A DNA stretch of 64,000 nucleotides, taken from NCBI RefSeq assembly GCF_000671395.1, contig NZ_AQQY01000004.1:62001-126000 (forward strand). The letters are read 5' to 3'. The notes beneath the pieces are model-generated. The model saw nothing but the letters and a program-made list of their open reading frames with translations. It had not been told where the DNA came from and searched no databases. The position numbers and the translations under genes are program-made. This document shows positions 11,935-21,080 of the stretch, piece by piece (the first letter of the stretch is position 1; every line of letters begins with the position of its first letter). The DNA comes from Actibacterium atlanticum (GTDB taxonomy: Bacteria > Pseudomonadota > Alphaproteobacteria > Rhodobacterales > Rhodobacteraceae).

Positions 11935-12816
11935 ATGCGCGCCCCAGAATTCGCGGCCTATATACACCCGGCCCGCCAATACCCCGAACTCTGGCGCATC
12001 CTGCTGGGCATCTTGCTGACCCTATTCATTTATCTGGCCTGTTTCGCGCTGATGCTGGTGGTGTTGTATCCGATCATCGGCCCGTTGGAATACTTCGGCT
12101 GGCTTTTGGGTCTGCAAAGCATGGATCAGGCTCCGCAAACGTTATTTCTTCTGCTTAGCTTTGCAGGGCTGTTTTTGGGCACTATTTTGGCCGCAGCCGC
12201 GCTGCATGGGCGCGGCCCCGGAACACTGTTTGGCCCGGGCCGAGAGACACTGCGCGCCTTTTGCCTGACATCAATGGTGCTGGTGCCGCTCTATGCTGTG
12301 ATGCTGGCGATTTCTTGGCAGTTCAGCCCGGCTGTGCCCAACCTGCCCCTAGACGCGTGGCTGCGATATTTGCCTTGGGCCCTGCTGTTGTTGCTGGTTC
12401 AAATCACCGCCGAAGAGTTGCTGTTTCGTGGATACCTGCAACAGCAACTGGCGGTGCGATTTCAGGCACGCTGGATATGGATGGGCCTGCCCGCGCTTGG
12501 GTTTACCCTGATGCATTGGAACCCAGAGGCCGGTGGCAATCTCTGGGCGATTCTGTTTGTCATTTTCTGCTTTGCCCTGATCGCCGCCGACCTGACGGAA
12601 CGCAGCGGTAATCTGGGGGCGGCGCTGGGGGTGCACTTCGTCAACAACATCGCAGCCCTCCTGGTGGTCTCGGTCGATGGGTCGATCACGGGTCTGGCGC
12701 TCTATGTCACCCCATTCGGGATCGACGATACATCCGCGCTGCCCATGGGGCTTGGAGTCGATTTGTTGCTGCTTTTCGTCGTTTGGCGGCTCTTGCGTGC
12801 GCTAATCGTGCGATAG
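11935..12816 (+). CDS. CPBP family intramembrane glutamic endopeptidase (copy 2)
   Basis: 293 residues, paralogous to the upstream gene. Shared stretches include FRGYLQQQLA, ERSGNLGAALG/ARSGNLGAALA and GLALYV. The motifs EELLFRG, FTLMHW and GVHFVNN keep the Glu, Arg, His and Asn expected of the CPBP active site. A GCAGGA ribosome site precedes the ATG at 11935; an in-frame TTG at 11920 is less likely. Gap to copy 1 is 64 bp without a terminator, so the pair is probably an operon. Confidence 0.85.
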   Translation: MRAPEFAAYIHPARQYPELWRILLGILLTLFIYLACFALMLVVLYPIIGPLEYFGWLLGLQSMDQAPQTLFLLLSFAGLFLGTILAAAALHGRGPGTLFGPGRETLRAFCLTSMVLVPLYAVMLAISWQFSPAVPNLPLDAWLRYLPWALLLLLVQITAEELLFRGYLQQQLAVRFQARWIWMGLPALGFTLMHWNPEAGGNLWAILFVIFCFALIAADLTERSGNLGAALGVHFVNNIAALLVVSVDGSITGLALYVTPFGIDDTSALPMGLGVDLLLLFVVWRLLRALIVR

Positions 12817-12881
12817 CCAGATTGCAATTCCGCCCCGCCCGGCTTATTTCGGGCAGAAAGGTGCAATGACAGGCCTGTATT

Positions 12882-13817
12882 ATGAACTGGATTTCCAACT
12901 ACGTCCGCCCCAAGATCAACTCTCTGTTCTCGCGGCGCGAAGTGCCCGAGAACCTGTGGCGCAAGTGTTCCGAATGCGGAACCATGCTGTTCCATCGGGA
13001 GCTCAAAGAGAATCTGAACGTCTGCACCAACTGTGGCAATCACATGCCGATTGCCCCGCGCGACCGCTTTGACGCGCTGTTTGACGGTGGCATCTATACC
13101 GAGGTCGCCGTTCCGGCGCCCATCGCGGATCCGCTGCACTTCAAAGATCAAAAGAAATACCCGGACCGCATGAAGGGCGCCCAAAAGGGCACAGGCGAAG
13201 CCGAAGCGATGCTGGTGGCCGAAGGTGAAATCGGCCAGACACCCATCGTCGCGGCTGCGCAGGACTTCCGCTTCATGGGCGGATCAATGGGCATGTTCGT
13301 GGGCAACGCAATCATTGCCGCCGCTGAACGCGCTGTGGCCCTTGGTCAACCGCTTGTGCTGTTTTCAGCCGCCGGTGGCGCGCGGATGCAAGAAGGCATC
13401 CTGAGCCTGATGCAAATGCCGCGCACCACGGTTGCGGTTGAGATGCTGAAAGAGGCAGGCCTGCCCTATATCGTTGTGCTGACTCACCCCACAACTGGTG
13501 GCGTGACGGCCTCGTATGCGATGCTGGGCGATGTGCAAATCTCGGAACCGAATGCGTTGATCTGCTTTGCTGGCCCCCGTGTGATCGAACAAACGATCCG
13601 CGAAAAGCTGCCCGAGGGCTTCCAGCGCGCCGAGTATCTGCTGGATCACGGCATGCTGGACCGCGTGACCCCCCGTGGCGAACTACGCGACGAGCTGATC
13701 ACCATCATCCGCATGCTGATGGGTCAGCCGCCGGCCATTTCGGGCAACTTGCCTGCCCCTGATACGGCCACCGCCTTGCCGGCCCCCGAGGCTGACGCCG
13801 AGGCCGACAAAGCGTGA
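12882..13817 (+). CDS. accD: Acetyl-CoA carboxylase carboxyltransferase subunit beta
   Basis: 311 residues. The N-terminal zinc ribbon shows CSECGTM and CTNCGNH (Cys-x2-Cys pairs 18 residues apart). It is followed by the crotonase-like carboxyltransferase core with [23 protein letters not shown] and [15 protein letters not shown]. With AccA it transfers the carboxyl group from biotin-BCCP to acetyl-CoA to give malonyl-CoA for fatty acid synthesis. The C-terminal Ala/Asp/Glu-rich tail is an extension common in the order. The gene overlaps folC by 4 bp, the classic accD-folC pair. Confidence 0.96.
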   Translation: MNWISNYVRPKINSLFSRREVPENLWRKCSECGTMLFHRELKENLNVCTNCGNHMPIAPRDRFDALFDGGIYTEVAVPAPIADPLHFKDQKKYPDRMKGAQKGTGEAEAMLVAEGEIGQTPIVAAAQDFRFMGGSMGMFVGNAIIAAAERAVALGQPLVLFSAAGGARMQEGILSLMQMPRTTVAVEMLKEAGLPYIVVLTHPTTGGVTASYAMLGDVQISEPNALICFAGPRVIEQTIREKLPEGFQRAEYLLDHGMLDRVTPRGELRDELITIIRMLMGQPPAISGNLPAPDTATALPAPEADAEADKA

Positions 13818-15088
13818 GCCAACAAAGCAGTGACATCCTCCTTGAACGGATGATGTCTCTCCACCCCAAGATCATTGATCTGACGCTGGACCGTGTCTGG
13901 CGCTTGCTTGAAGCGCTGGACAACCCGCAACGCGCGCTTCCGCCTGTTATTCATATCGCGGGGACCAATGGCAAAGGCTCTACTCAGGCGATGATCCGCG
14001 CCGGGCTTCAGGCTGCAGGCCAACGCGTGCATGCTTATACCTCGCCGCATCTGGTGCGGTTTCATGAACGGATCACCTTGGCCGGAGAGGTGATCTCGGA
14101 ACCGGCCCTGACCGAAATTCTGGATGACTGCGAACGCGCCAATGAAGGTGCGGACATCACCTATTTTGAAATCACCACCGTTGCCGGATTGCTGGCCTTT
14201 GCCCGCACACCTGCGGACTACACCTTGCTAGAGGTCGGTTTGGGCGGGCGGCTGGACGCCACCAACGTCATCGACAAACCGGCGCTGACAATCATCACGC
14301 CGGTGTCTTTGGACCACGAACAATACCTTGGCGATACGCTGGCCAAGATCGCGACCGAAAAAGCCGGGATCATCAAGCGGGGCGTGCCCTGCATTGTTGG
14401 CCCTCAACAAGACGAGGCGATGGACGTGATCGAAACCCGCGCCGCAGAGCTGGGCGCGCCGCTCTTGGCCTATGGTCAGCACTGGCACGTCTGGGAAGAA
14501 CGCGGGCAGATGGTGTTTCAGGATGAAAACGGGCTGCGTGAACTGCCCCTGCCCGCGCTGATCGGCGCGCATCAGGTGCAAAATGCCGGCATGGCCATCG
14601 CCGCCCTGCGCCATCTGGGATTTGACGATACCGCATTCGACGCCGCCACCCGTGATGCCCAATGGCCTGCCCGCATGCAGCGCCTGCGCACCGGCCCGCT
14701 GGTCGATGCCGCCCATGGGGCCGAGCTATGGCTGGATGGCGGGCATAACCCGGCGGCTGGGAATGCACTGGTCGAAGCGCTTTCACGTCTGCCCAATCGC
14801 CCGCTGCACATGATTTGTGGCATGCTGAATACCAAGGACGTGTCAGGCTATCTGAAACCGCTGGCACAGATCGCCCAAGGCTTGCACGCGGTCTCTATCC
14901 CAGACACCCCCGCCACGCTTTCCGCCACACAGACCATGCAGGCGGCACAAAGTATCGGGATGGACGCGCAGGTCGCGAACAGCGTTCAAGATGCGGTTGA
15001 GGCGATCACCGCCAACACGCCAAACGCACGTATCCTGATTTGCGGATCGCTCTATCTGGCCGGGGATGTCCTGCGTAAAAACGCTTAA
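13814..15088 (+). CDS. folC: Folylpolyglutamate / dihydrofolate synthase
   Basis: 424 residues, starting at a GTG inside the accD stop (GTGA overlap). The Mur-ligase-type ATP site is [13 protein letters not shown], followed by [13 protein letters not shown] and [12 protein letters not shown]. The C-terminal domain has [10 protein letters not shown]. The enzyme adds L-Glu to dihydropteroate and extends the gamma-glutamate tail of folates. The 3' end overlaps the convergent zapE gene by 4 bp, so no terminator separates them. Confidence 0.95.
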   Translation: MSQQSSDILLERMMSLHPKIIDLTLDRVWRLLEALDNPQRALPPVIHIAGTNGKGSTQAMIRAGLQAAGQRVHAYTSPHLVRFHERITLAGEVISEPALTEILDDCERANEGADITYFEITTVAGLLAFARTPADYTLLEVGLGGRLDATNVIDKPALTIITPVSLDHEQYLGDTLAKIATEKAGIIKRGVPCIVGPQQDEAMDVIETRAAELGAPLLAYGQHWHVWEERGQMVFQDENGLRELPLPALIGAHQVQNAGMAIAALRHLGFDDTAFDAATRDAQWPARMQRLRTGPLVDAAHGAELWLDGGHNPAAGNALVEALSRLPNRPLHMICGMLNTKDVSGYLKPLAQIAQGLHAVSIPDTPATLSATQTMQAAQSIGMDAQVANSVQDAVEAITANTPNARILICGSLYLAGDVLRKNA

Positions 15089-16170
15089 GCGCCGGCCTCG
15101 ACGCCCCAGTCTTTGTCCTGCATTTCGCGCAATCGGCTGGCGGTGCGCTCAAATTCAAATGCGCCTGTGCCTTCGACATACAGCATCTCGGGCTGAGCCG
15201 CCGCCGAACAGATGAACCGTACTTTGGCCTCGTAGAGCGCGTCGATCAGAGTCACAAACCGCTTGGCCTCGTTGAAGTTGTTGCGCGACAGGTTGGGGAT
15301 ATCTTCCAAAATCAACACACGCATAGCCTCGGCAATCGCAAGATAATCGGCCGGCCCCAGCATTTTGGAACACAAATCCCAAAACGTCGCCCGACCCACA
15401 CCATTGTGAAACTTGGGGATGACCACGTCGCGCCCCTTAACGGTCAGCGTCAGCGCCGTGCCTTTGCCGCCGGTGAAATCCTGCCAGATTTCCTCCATCG
15501 CGTCGCGGGCTGCGGCATCGGCGGGGGTGAAATAGACCTCGGCCCCCGACAGACGATTTTGCCGATAATCATTGGGTGAGGCCAGATGATGTTCCCCCAA
15601 ACGTTCTTTGATCAGCGCGATGAAAGGAAGGAACAATTCGCGTTGTAAGCCATCCTTATACAAATCATCGGGCACGCGGTTTGACGTGGTCACAACCGTC
15701 ACCCCGTTTTCGAACATCAGATCGAACAGACGGCCCACCAGCATCGCATCGGTGATGTCGGTGATCTGCATCTCGTCAAAACACAGCAGTTTGACACTTG
15801 TTGCGATGTCTTGGGCGACATGCAGTAGCGGATCTTCTTTTCCGGCCTGCCGCACCTTATGCAGTTGACTGTGGACCTCTTGCATGAAGGCATGAAAATG
15901 CACGCGGCGTTTTTCGGCCAGATCGACATGATCAAAGAACAGGTCCATGAGCATGGATTTGCCGCGCCCGACGCCGCCCCAGATGTACAACCCGCGTACC
16001 GGTTCGACCTTCTTGCGGCGCTGGAAAAAGCCACGTTTGGCCGGGGGGCTTTCGTTCAGAGCCGCCCGAATGGTCTGGAGCGGCTCCAACACGGCCAGCT
16101 GTCCCGGGTCTCCATGAAGTTCGCCCGTGCTGACCTTGTAATCGTAAATTTCGCGCAATGTCTGGTCCAT
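15085..16170 (-). CDS. zapE: Cell division protein ZapE (AFG1-like ATPase)
   Basis: 361 residues of an AFG1/ZapE P-loop ATPase: Walker A in WGGVGRGKSMLMD, LLCFDEMQITDITDA for Walker B and TTSNRVPDDLYKDGLQRE for sensor 1. ZapE acts with FtsZ at the constricting ring in gamma-proteobacteria; mitochondrial and alphaproteobacterial relatives are linked to membrane protein quality control. The role here is inferred from the family. The 3' end overlaps folC tail-to-tail. Confidence 0.92.
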   Translation of the reverse strand: MDQTLREIYDYKVSTGELHGDPGQLAVLEPLQTIRAALNESPPAKRGFFQRRKKVEPVRGLYIWGGVGRGKSMLMDLFFDHVDLAEKRRVHFHAFMQEVHSQLHKVRQAGKEDPLLHVAQDIATSVKLLCFDEMQITDITDAMLVGRLFDLMFENGVTVVTTSNRVPDDLYKDGLQRELFLPFIALIKERLGEHHLASPNDYRQNRLSGAEVYFTPADAAARDAMEEIWQDFTGGKGTALTLTVKGRDVVIPKFHNGVGRATFWDLCSKMLGPADYLAIAEAMRVLILEDIPNLSRNNFNEAKRFVTLIDALYEAKVRFICSAAAQPEMLYVEGTGAFEFERTASRLREMQDKDWGVEAGA

Positions 16171-16283
16171 AAAACACCCTTAATTGGGCGCGTCGGATAA
16201 GAAAAGGTGATCTGACACATAAAGAATTTCAGTTTGACCGACGCGCAGCCCTAGCGCACCCTAGCCGCACACAGGAGAACCCG

Positions 16284-17522
16284 ATGGAACAAACCCGCGC
16301 GCCGCTATTTACCCCGGTTTTGATCGCCGGGTGTCTGATCATCATGGTCGGGTTTTCGATCCGTGCCAGCTTTGGCGTGTTCCAAATTCCGATTGCCGAA
16401 GAGTTCGGCTGGCTGCGGGCCGAGTTCAGTTTCGCAATCGCCATTCAGAACCTCGCCTGGGGCATTGGGCAACCTATTTTCGGCGCTTTGGCCGAACGTT
16501 TTGGCGACCGGCGTGCCATCATCGCGGGCGCGCTGACCTACGCGGCGGGTCTGGTGCTGTCATCCTTTGCCGTGACCCCCGAACAACATCAGTTGCTGGA
16601 AATCCTTGTGGGGTTTGGCATTGCAGGCACTGGCTTTGGTGTCATTCTGGCCGTCGTCGGGCGTGCTGCAAGCGACGAAAACCGCTCACTGGCACTCGGG
16701 ATCGCAACCGCGGCAGGCAGCGCCGGACAAGTCTTTGGCCCGCCTCTGGCCGAGATATTGCTGGGCATGATGGGCTGGCAGCAGGTGTTTTTGATCTTTG
16801 CAGCCGGTATTTTGGCCACGTTGCTGGTGTTACCGATGATGCGGTCGCCCGCCCCCGCCTCAAAGGCAGAGCTGGAAGAAAGCATGGGCCAAATCCTTGG
16901 CAAAGCGTTTCGTGATCCGTCCTATACGCTGATCTTTCTGGGTTTCTTTTCCTGCGGTTATCAGCTGGCCTTTATCACTGCCCATTTCCCGGCCTTTGTG
17001 ACCGAAATGTGCGGGGCGATTGATCCATCCGGTACTTTGGCCGCGATCGGGGTGTCGACCACGTCGGCCCTTGGGGCGGTTTCAATTGCCGTGATCGGGC
17101 TGGCCAATATCGTGGGTACGGTAACCGCTGGTTGGCTCGGCAAACGCTATACCAAGAAATACCTTCTGGTATGGATCTATCTGGGCCGCACAGTTGCAGC
17201 GGGCACATTCATCTTGCTGCCGATCACGCCGGCTTCGGTCTTGATTTTCTCGGCCGTGATGGGCGCGCTGTGGCTGGCAACAGTGCCCCTGACCAGCGGA
17301 TTGGTCGCGCATCTATATGGGCTGCGCTACATGGGCACGCTCTATGGCATCGTCTTTCTGTCGCACCAGATTGGCGGGTTCCTGGGCGTGTGGCTTGGCG
17401 GTCGCCTGTATGATGTTTACGGCAGCTACACGCTGGTCTGGTGGATCGGTGTCGGCGTTGGGTTATTCTCGGCGATTGTGCACCTGCCGGTCCGCGAGAA
17501 CCGATCTATCGTTCCGGCCTAA
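16284..17522 (+). CDS. MFS transporter
   Basis: 412 residues with about 12 membrane segments and the MFS loop motif A-like GALAERFGDRRA after the second helix. A second partial copy (GWLGKRYTKKY) lies after the eighth. This pattern fits the OxlT/monocarboxylate-type branch (organic-acid transporters), but the substrate is not readable. An AGGAG ribosome site lies 7 bp before the ATG. The end overlaps the convergent HAD gene by 4 bp. Confidence 0.87.
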   Translation: MEQTRAPLFTPVLIAGCLIIMVGFSIRASFGVFQIPIAEEFGWLRAEFSFAIAIQNLAWGIGQPIFGALAERFGDRRAIIAGALTYAAGLVLSSFAVTPEQHQLLEILVGFGIAGTGFGVILAVVGRAASDENRSLALGIATAAGSAGQVFGPPLAEILLGMMGWQQVFLIFAAGILATLLVLPMMRSPAPASKAELEESMGQILGKAFRDPSYTLIFLGFFSCGYQLAFITAHFPAFVTEMCGAIDPSGTLAAIGVSTTSALGAVSIAVIGLANIVGTVTAGWLGKRYTKKYLLVWIYLGRTVAAGTFILLPITPASVLIFSAVMGALWLATVPLTSGLVAHLYGLRYMGTLYGIVFLSHQIGGFLGVWLGGRLYDVYGSYTLVWWIGVGVGLFSAIVHLPVRENRSIVPA

Positions 17523-18121
17523 AGCAAACCTTCCACCTGCACCCGCGCCAGCCAGCCTTCCGGGCCTTCGAAGTGATGCGCTTGCCAGCCGCGCGCCTTT
17601 GCGGCGGCGATATTCGACGCGCTGTCGTCAGTGAACAAAAGCCTGTCCGGCGCCACCCCGGTTTCACGCTCCAGAATCTCATAAATGTCGGGTTCGGGCT
17701 TAATCGCCCGCAAATGGCCCGAAATGAAATCGCGATCAAAGGCGCTGAGGAACGGATAATGCGGGCGGGCCAGCTCGTAGGTGCCAATGCCGAAATTGGT
17801 CAGTGAGAACACCGGAATACCGCGTGCCTGCAACTGCTCCATGATCTGAACCGAGAGCGCGATGTCGCCCTGCACGAATTCCAACCAGCTGTCATGCCAA
17901 TGGCGAATTTCATCGGCCCAATCCGCATGCTGATCGGCAGTGGAATAGATCACCTCGCGGAAATCTTCTCCGCGATCCACGCGCAGGTTCATCTCATAGA
18001 GGTCGACAGCGTCAAACAACGCCTGCTTTCGCTCTCCCCCCAAAAGCGCTTCGTAAAACGGTTCAGGGTTCCATTTCAAAAGGACATTTCCGATGTCCAA
18101 AACGACGGCTTCGATGGTCAT
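17519..18121 (-). CDS. HAD family hydrolase (YihX-like phosphatase)
   Basis: 200 residues of subfamily IA HAD. The catalytic motif I is VVLDIGNVLLKW: the nucleophile Asp is present and the second Asp is replaced by Gly, as in YihX/HAD4 alpha-glucose-1-phosphatase and epoxide-hydrolase N-terminal domains. Motif II is FSLTNFG, motif III the Lys in IKPEPDIY, and motif IV FTDDSASN. A sugar-phosphate phosphatase is likely, but the substrate is unproven. It ends 4 bp inside the MFS gene and follows fghA by 11 bp, so it is probably cotranscribed with fghA. Confidence 0.85.
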   Translation of the reverse strand: MTIEAVVLDIGNVLLKWNPEPFYEALLGGERKQALFDAVDLYEMNLRVDRGEDFREVIYSTADQHADWADEIRHWHDSWLEFVQGDIALSVQIMEQLQARGIPVFSLTNFGIGTYELARPHYPFLSAFDRDFISGHLRAIKPEPDIYEILERETGVAPDRLLFTDDSASNIAAAKARGWQAHHFEGPEGWLARVQVEGLL

Positions 18122-18132
18122 TAGTCACCCTG

Positions 18133-18963
18133 TTAATCGGCATACAGCGCCTCGGCGTGGAAGTTCACATGATCTTCCATGAAAGATGCGACAAAGAAGT
18201 AACTGTGGTCATAGTCTTTTTGCATGCGGAACGTACCGGGTTGGCGACGCGCCACCATGGCCTGCGCCAAGGCCTCGGGGCGGAGCAGTTCCAAAAACTG
18301 GTCCTTGCTGCCCTGATCCACCAAAACCGGCCCATCAAAGCCGGATTCCTGCATCAAAAGGCTGGAGTCATGTGCAGCCCAATCTGCGCCTTCAGCCAGA
18401 TAAGCACCCAATTGCTTGCGGCCCCAATCAGATTGCGTGGGATTTGCGATCGGCGCAAAGGCCGACACTGATCGAAAGCGCCCGGGCAAAGACATCGCTA
18501 GGGTCAGCGCCCCGTGCCCGCCCATCGAATGACCGGTAATCGCTTGTCGATCCTCATCAATGTCGAAGTTCGCGGTGATGATGCGAGGCAGTTCTTCGGC
18601 AACATAGTCCCACATCTGAAAGTGCGGCGCCCAAGGGGTTTGCGTTGCATTCACGTAGAACCCGGCCCCCTTTCCCAGATCATAGGACTCGTCATCGGCC
18701 ACGCCGTCCCCACGCGGCGAGGTGTCCGGGAAAACCAGCGCGATGCCCTGCTCTGCCGCCCAGGCCTGCGCGCCGGCTTTGGTCATGGCGTTCTCATGGG
18801 TGCAGGTAAGACCTGACAAATACCACAACACCGGCACGGGGCCGTCCTTGGCCTCTTCGGGTAGAAACAGACCAAAGGTCATATCGCAACGGCAGGCGTC
18901 TGAAGCATGCCGATACACCCCCTGCACGCCGCCAAAACAGGTATTTTCCGAAAGGGTTTCCAT
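18133..18963 (-). CDS. fghA: S-formylglutathione hydrolase
   Basis: 276 residues, esterase-D type alpha/beta hydrolase. Seen: YLSGLTCTHEN (oxyanion region with family Cys), FPDTSPRGDGV and the nucleophile elbow GHSMGGHGAL, with catalytic Asp near DQGSKDQFL and His in KDYDHSYFF. It hydrolyses S-formylglutathione to formate and glutathione in formaldehyde detoxification or C1 oxidation. The partner glutathione-dependent formaldehyde dehydrogenase is not in this window. Confidence 0.95.
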   Translation of the reverse strand: METLSENTCFGGVQGVYRHASDACRCDMTFGLFLPEEAKDGPVPVLWYLSGLTCTHENAMTKAGAQAWAAEQGIALVFPDTSPRGDGVADDESYDLGKGAGFYVNATQTPWAPHFQMWDYVAEELPRIITANFDIDEDRQAITGHSMGGHGALTLAMSLPGRFRSVSAFAPIANPTQSDWGRKQLGAYLAEGADWAAHDSSLLMQESGFDGPVLVDQGSKDQFLELLRPEALAQAMVARRQPGTFRMQKDYDHSYFFVASFMEDHVNFHAEALYAD

Positions 18964-19019
18964 AACAAGGCTCCAATCTTGAAAGTCGTTTTCAGGTAAC
19001 CCGAAAGCCGGGCAAATTT

Positions 19020-19946
19020 CTATCCCGGCACCCAGGCGATGACGGCCGAGATGGTCAGCACCGAAACAACGGTCGACAGGAATATCGTGGCCGAGACCCG
19101 TTGCGGAGCAACGCCATAATGCTGCGCCAGAATAAACACGTTGCCCGCAACCGGCAGCGCCGCCGCAGCGATCATGACCGACGCAGCAAAGCTGTCGACA
19201 TCAAAGATAATCAAGGCCGCGATGGCAACGGCGCCCGGATGCAGCACCAGTTTGCAAAAGCTAAGCCAACCCGCGACCGTCAGCCGTTCGGCCGACTTGC
19301 CCGCCAAAGATGCGCCAATGGCAAACAATGCGCCGGGTGTTGCAGCGGCCCCAAGAATTGTCAGGAATTGATCCACCGGCCCGGGAATCGGAAACTCTGT
19401 TGCTGACCATATCAAACCCGCGCTAATCGAAACGATCATTGGGTTGCGCAGCAAACCGCCCCCCACCGTTCGCAAAATTGCGGGCGAAACCCGCCCGTCG
19501 CGTGCGCCCGTGATCAGGATGACTATCAGGCTTCCAAACACGATCAAATCGACCGAAAGCACCAGCATCACAGGGCCAATCGCGGCCTCGCCCATCAACA
19601 GCGCCAGCATCGGCACACCCAGAAACCCGACATTGCCGATCACCGCGCACTGGGACTCGACCGCAGCCTCTTCGACCCCGCGCTTTCGCAGGACCGCAAC
19701 CAGCGTCACCATCAGGTACACCACCAATGTGCCCAACAGATAAGCCTTTACAAAGGGCCAGTCGAAAACCGCCCCCAACGAGAGTTTCGCCGCAAACCGA
19801 AACAACATTGCGGACAGGGCAAAGTAGAAAACGAACTTGGTCAGATAGGCCGTGGCCGCGGGGCTGAAAAACCCTGTGCGACCGGCCCAGTACCCAAGGC
19901 CGATCAACGCAAAAAATGGTAAGGTTTCAAGCAGAACAGCCAGCAT
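19020..19946 (-). CDS. AEC (auxin efflux carrier) family transporter
   Basis: 308 residues with about ten membrane segments in two five-helix halves, starting LLETLPFFALIGLGYWAGRTGFFS, the usual N-terminus of bacterial AEC/malate-permease-like proteins. The conserved helix break in the second half is at GAAATPGALFAIGASLAG. The substrate is unknown; malonate, malate or auxin-like acids are known for relatives. It is preceded by fewer than 35 bp after mbfA, so readthrough from mbfA is possible. Confidence 0.87.
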   Translation of the reverse strand: MLAVLLETLPFFALIGLGYWAGRTGFFSPAATAYLTKFVFYFALSAMLFRFAAKLSLGAVFDWPFVKAYLLGTLVVYLMVTLVAVLRKRGVEEAAVESQCAVIGNVGFLGVPMLALLMGEAAIGPVMLVLSVDLIVFGSLIVILITGARDGRVSPAILRTVGGGLLRNPMIVSISAGLIWSATEFPIPGPVDQFLTILGAAATPGALFAIGASLAGKSAERLTVAGWLSFCKLVLHPGAVAIAALIIFDVDSFAASVMIAAAALPVAGNVFILAQHYGVAPQRVSATIFLSTVVSVLTISAVIAWVPG

Positions 19947-19978
19947 GCGTCTGGCCTAGCACGGGCGCGCGGCCCGCG

Positions 19979-20956
19979 CTAGCCACTGCCGATCAGGGCC
20001 CCTGCGGCAAAGACAAGTGCCCCGCCCAGCACCACCTGGAACGTGGCGCGCAGGAATGGTGTCTCCATGTACTTCTTCTGCAACCAGACGATGGCCCACA
20101 GTTCAACAAACACCACGATCATCGCAATCATCGTTGCCGTCCAGAAGTGCGGGATCAGATAGGGCAGCGCATGCCCCAACCCGCCAATCGTGGTCATCAC
20201 CCCTGACGCAATCCCGCGCTTGATCGGCGAGCCACGGCCCGAGATCGCACCATCATCCGAAGCGGCTTCGGTGAATCCCATCGATATCCCTGCGCCCACA
20301 GACGCCGCCAGACCAACCTGAAAAGTTGTCCATGTGTCCTGTGTTGCAAAGGCGGTGGCAAAGATCGGGGCGAGCGTTGACACCGACCCATCCATCAACC
20401 CCGCCAAGCCGGGCTGTACCCATGTCAGAACAAACTGGCGATGTGCGGCTTCATCCTCTTCGTCGCGCACATCTTGGCTTAGCAGCGACTGCTCCAGATG
20501 AATGGCCTTGTCTTCGTGGCTGGCTTCTTCTGCAGCCAGATCACTCAACAGCTTACGAGTCGCGCTGTCTGATGACCGTTTTGCGGCGGTTTCATAGAAC
20601 CGCTGCGCCTGCGCTTCCATTTGACGCGCCGTCCCCCTGATCTGATCAAGGCTCAGGTTCTGAGTCAGCCAAATGGGGCGGCGCGCATAATATCCAGCCA
20701 CATGTTCTCGGCGGATCAACGGAATATCCGGCCCAAAGCGGGTTTCAAACAGCTCGTGCAATCGGCGCCGATGAACGTCTTCTTCTTGGGCCATTTCTTC
20801 AAACAGCTTGGCCGATTGCGGAAATTCAGCGCGCAACTGTCCTGCAAACGTGCGATAAATTCGCGCATCATCTTCCTCTGAAGAGATCGCAAGCGCGATA
20901 ATCTCGGCCTCGCTCAGCTCTGAAAACTTGCGTCCTTGATGAAAACTGGAGAACAT
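19979..20956 (-). CDS. mbfA: Membrane-bound ferritin MbfA (ferritin-like plus VIT1/CCC1 domain)
   Basis: 325 residues. An N-terminal ferritin-like (erythrin) four-helix domain (about 1-165) carries the di-iron Glu/His sets in ISSEEDDARIY, MAQEEDVHRRR, MEAQAQRFYE and AAEEASHEDKA. It is followed by a VIT1/CCC1 vacuolar-iron-transporter-like membrane domain (about 175-325, four to five helices). In Bradyrhizobium and Agrobacterium MbfA exports iron and protects against iron and peroxide stress, and is repressed by Irr. The iron control element just upstream (20971-20985) fits that regulation here. Confidence 0.93.
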   Translation of the reverse strand: MFSSFHQGRKFSELSEAEIIALAISSEEDDARIYRTFAGQLRAEFPQSAKLFEEMAQEEDVHRRRLHELFETRFGPDIPLIRREHVAGYYARRPIWLTQNLSLDQIRGTARQMEAQAQRFYETAAKRSSDSATRKLLSDLAAEEASHEDKAIHLEQSLLSQDVRDEEDEAAHRQFVLTWVQPGLAGLMDGSVSTLAPIFATAFATQDTWTTFQVGLAASVGAGISMGFTEAASDDGAISGRGSPIKRGIASGVMTTIGGLGHALPYLIPHFWTATMIAMIVVFVELWAIVWLQKKYMETPFLRATFQVVLGGALVFAAGALIGSG

Positions 20957-20970
20957 CTGCCGCCCCTATA

Positions 20971-20985
20971 TTAGAACAATTCTAA
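20971..20985 (-). promoter_or_regulatory. Iron control element (predicted Irr operator) of mbfA
   Basis: A perfect inverted repeat, TTAGAA-CAA-TTCTAA, 14 bp upstream of the mbfA start codon. It matches the ICE consensus bound by the heme-dependent regulator Irr in alphaproteobacteria. Its closeness to the start codon suits repression by blocking transcription. irr itself is not in the window. Confidence 0.8.
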
Positions 20986-21054
20986 ATTAATCTTTCGCCC
21001 CAAAACTTCAACCCTCACTTCTCGGCCTTGCCGCAACGGTTCCCCACTGCTTAT

Positions 21055-21073
21055 AGTTGTTCCAACTTTTGGA
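21055..21073 (+). promoter_or_regulatory. Overlapping palindromes before the TetR gene (candidate autoregulatory operator)
   Basis: Two overlapping perfect 5-bp inverted repeats: AGTTG-TTC-CAACT (21055-21067) and TCCAA-CTT-TTGGA (21061-21073). They lie directly before the TetR ATG at 21081 and the second includes its GGAG ribosome site. Position and symmetry suit a TetR-type operator; the assignment is inferred. Confidence 0.4.
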
Positions 21074-21080
21074 GTACCGC

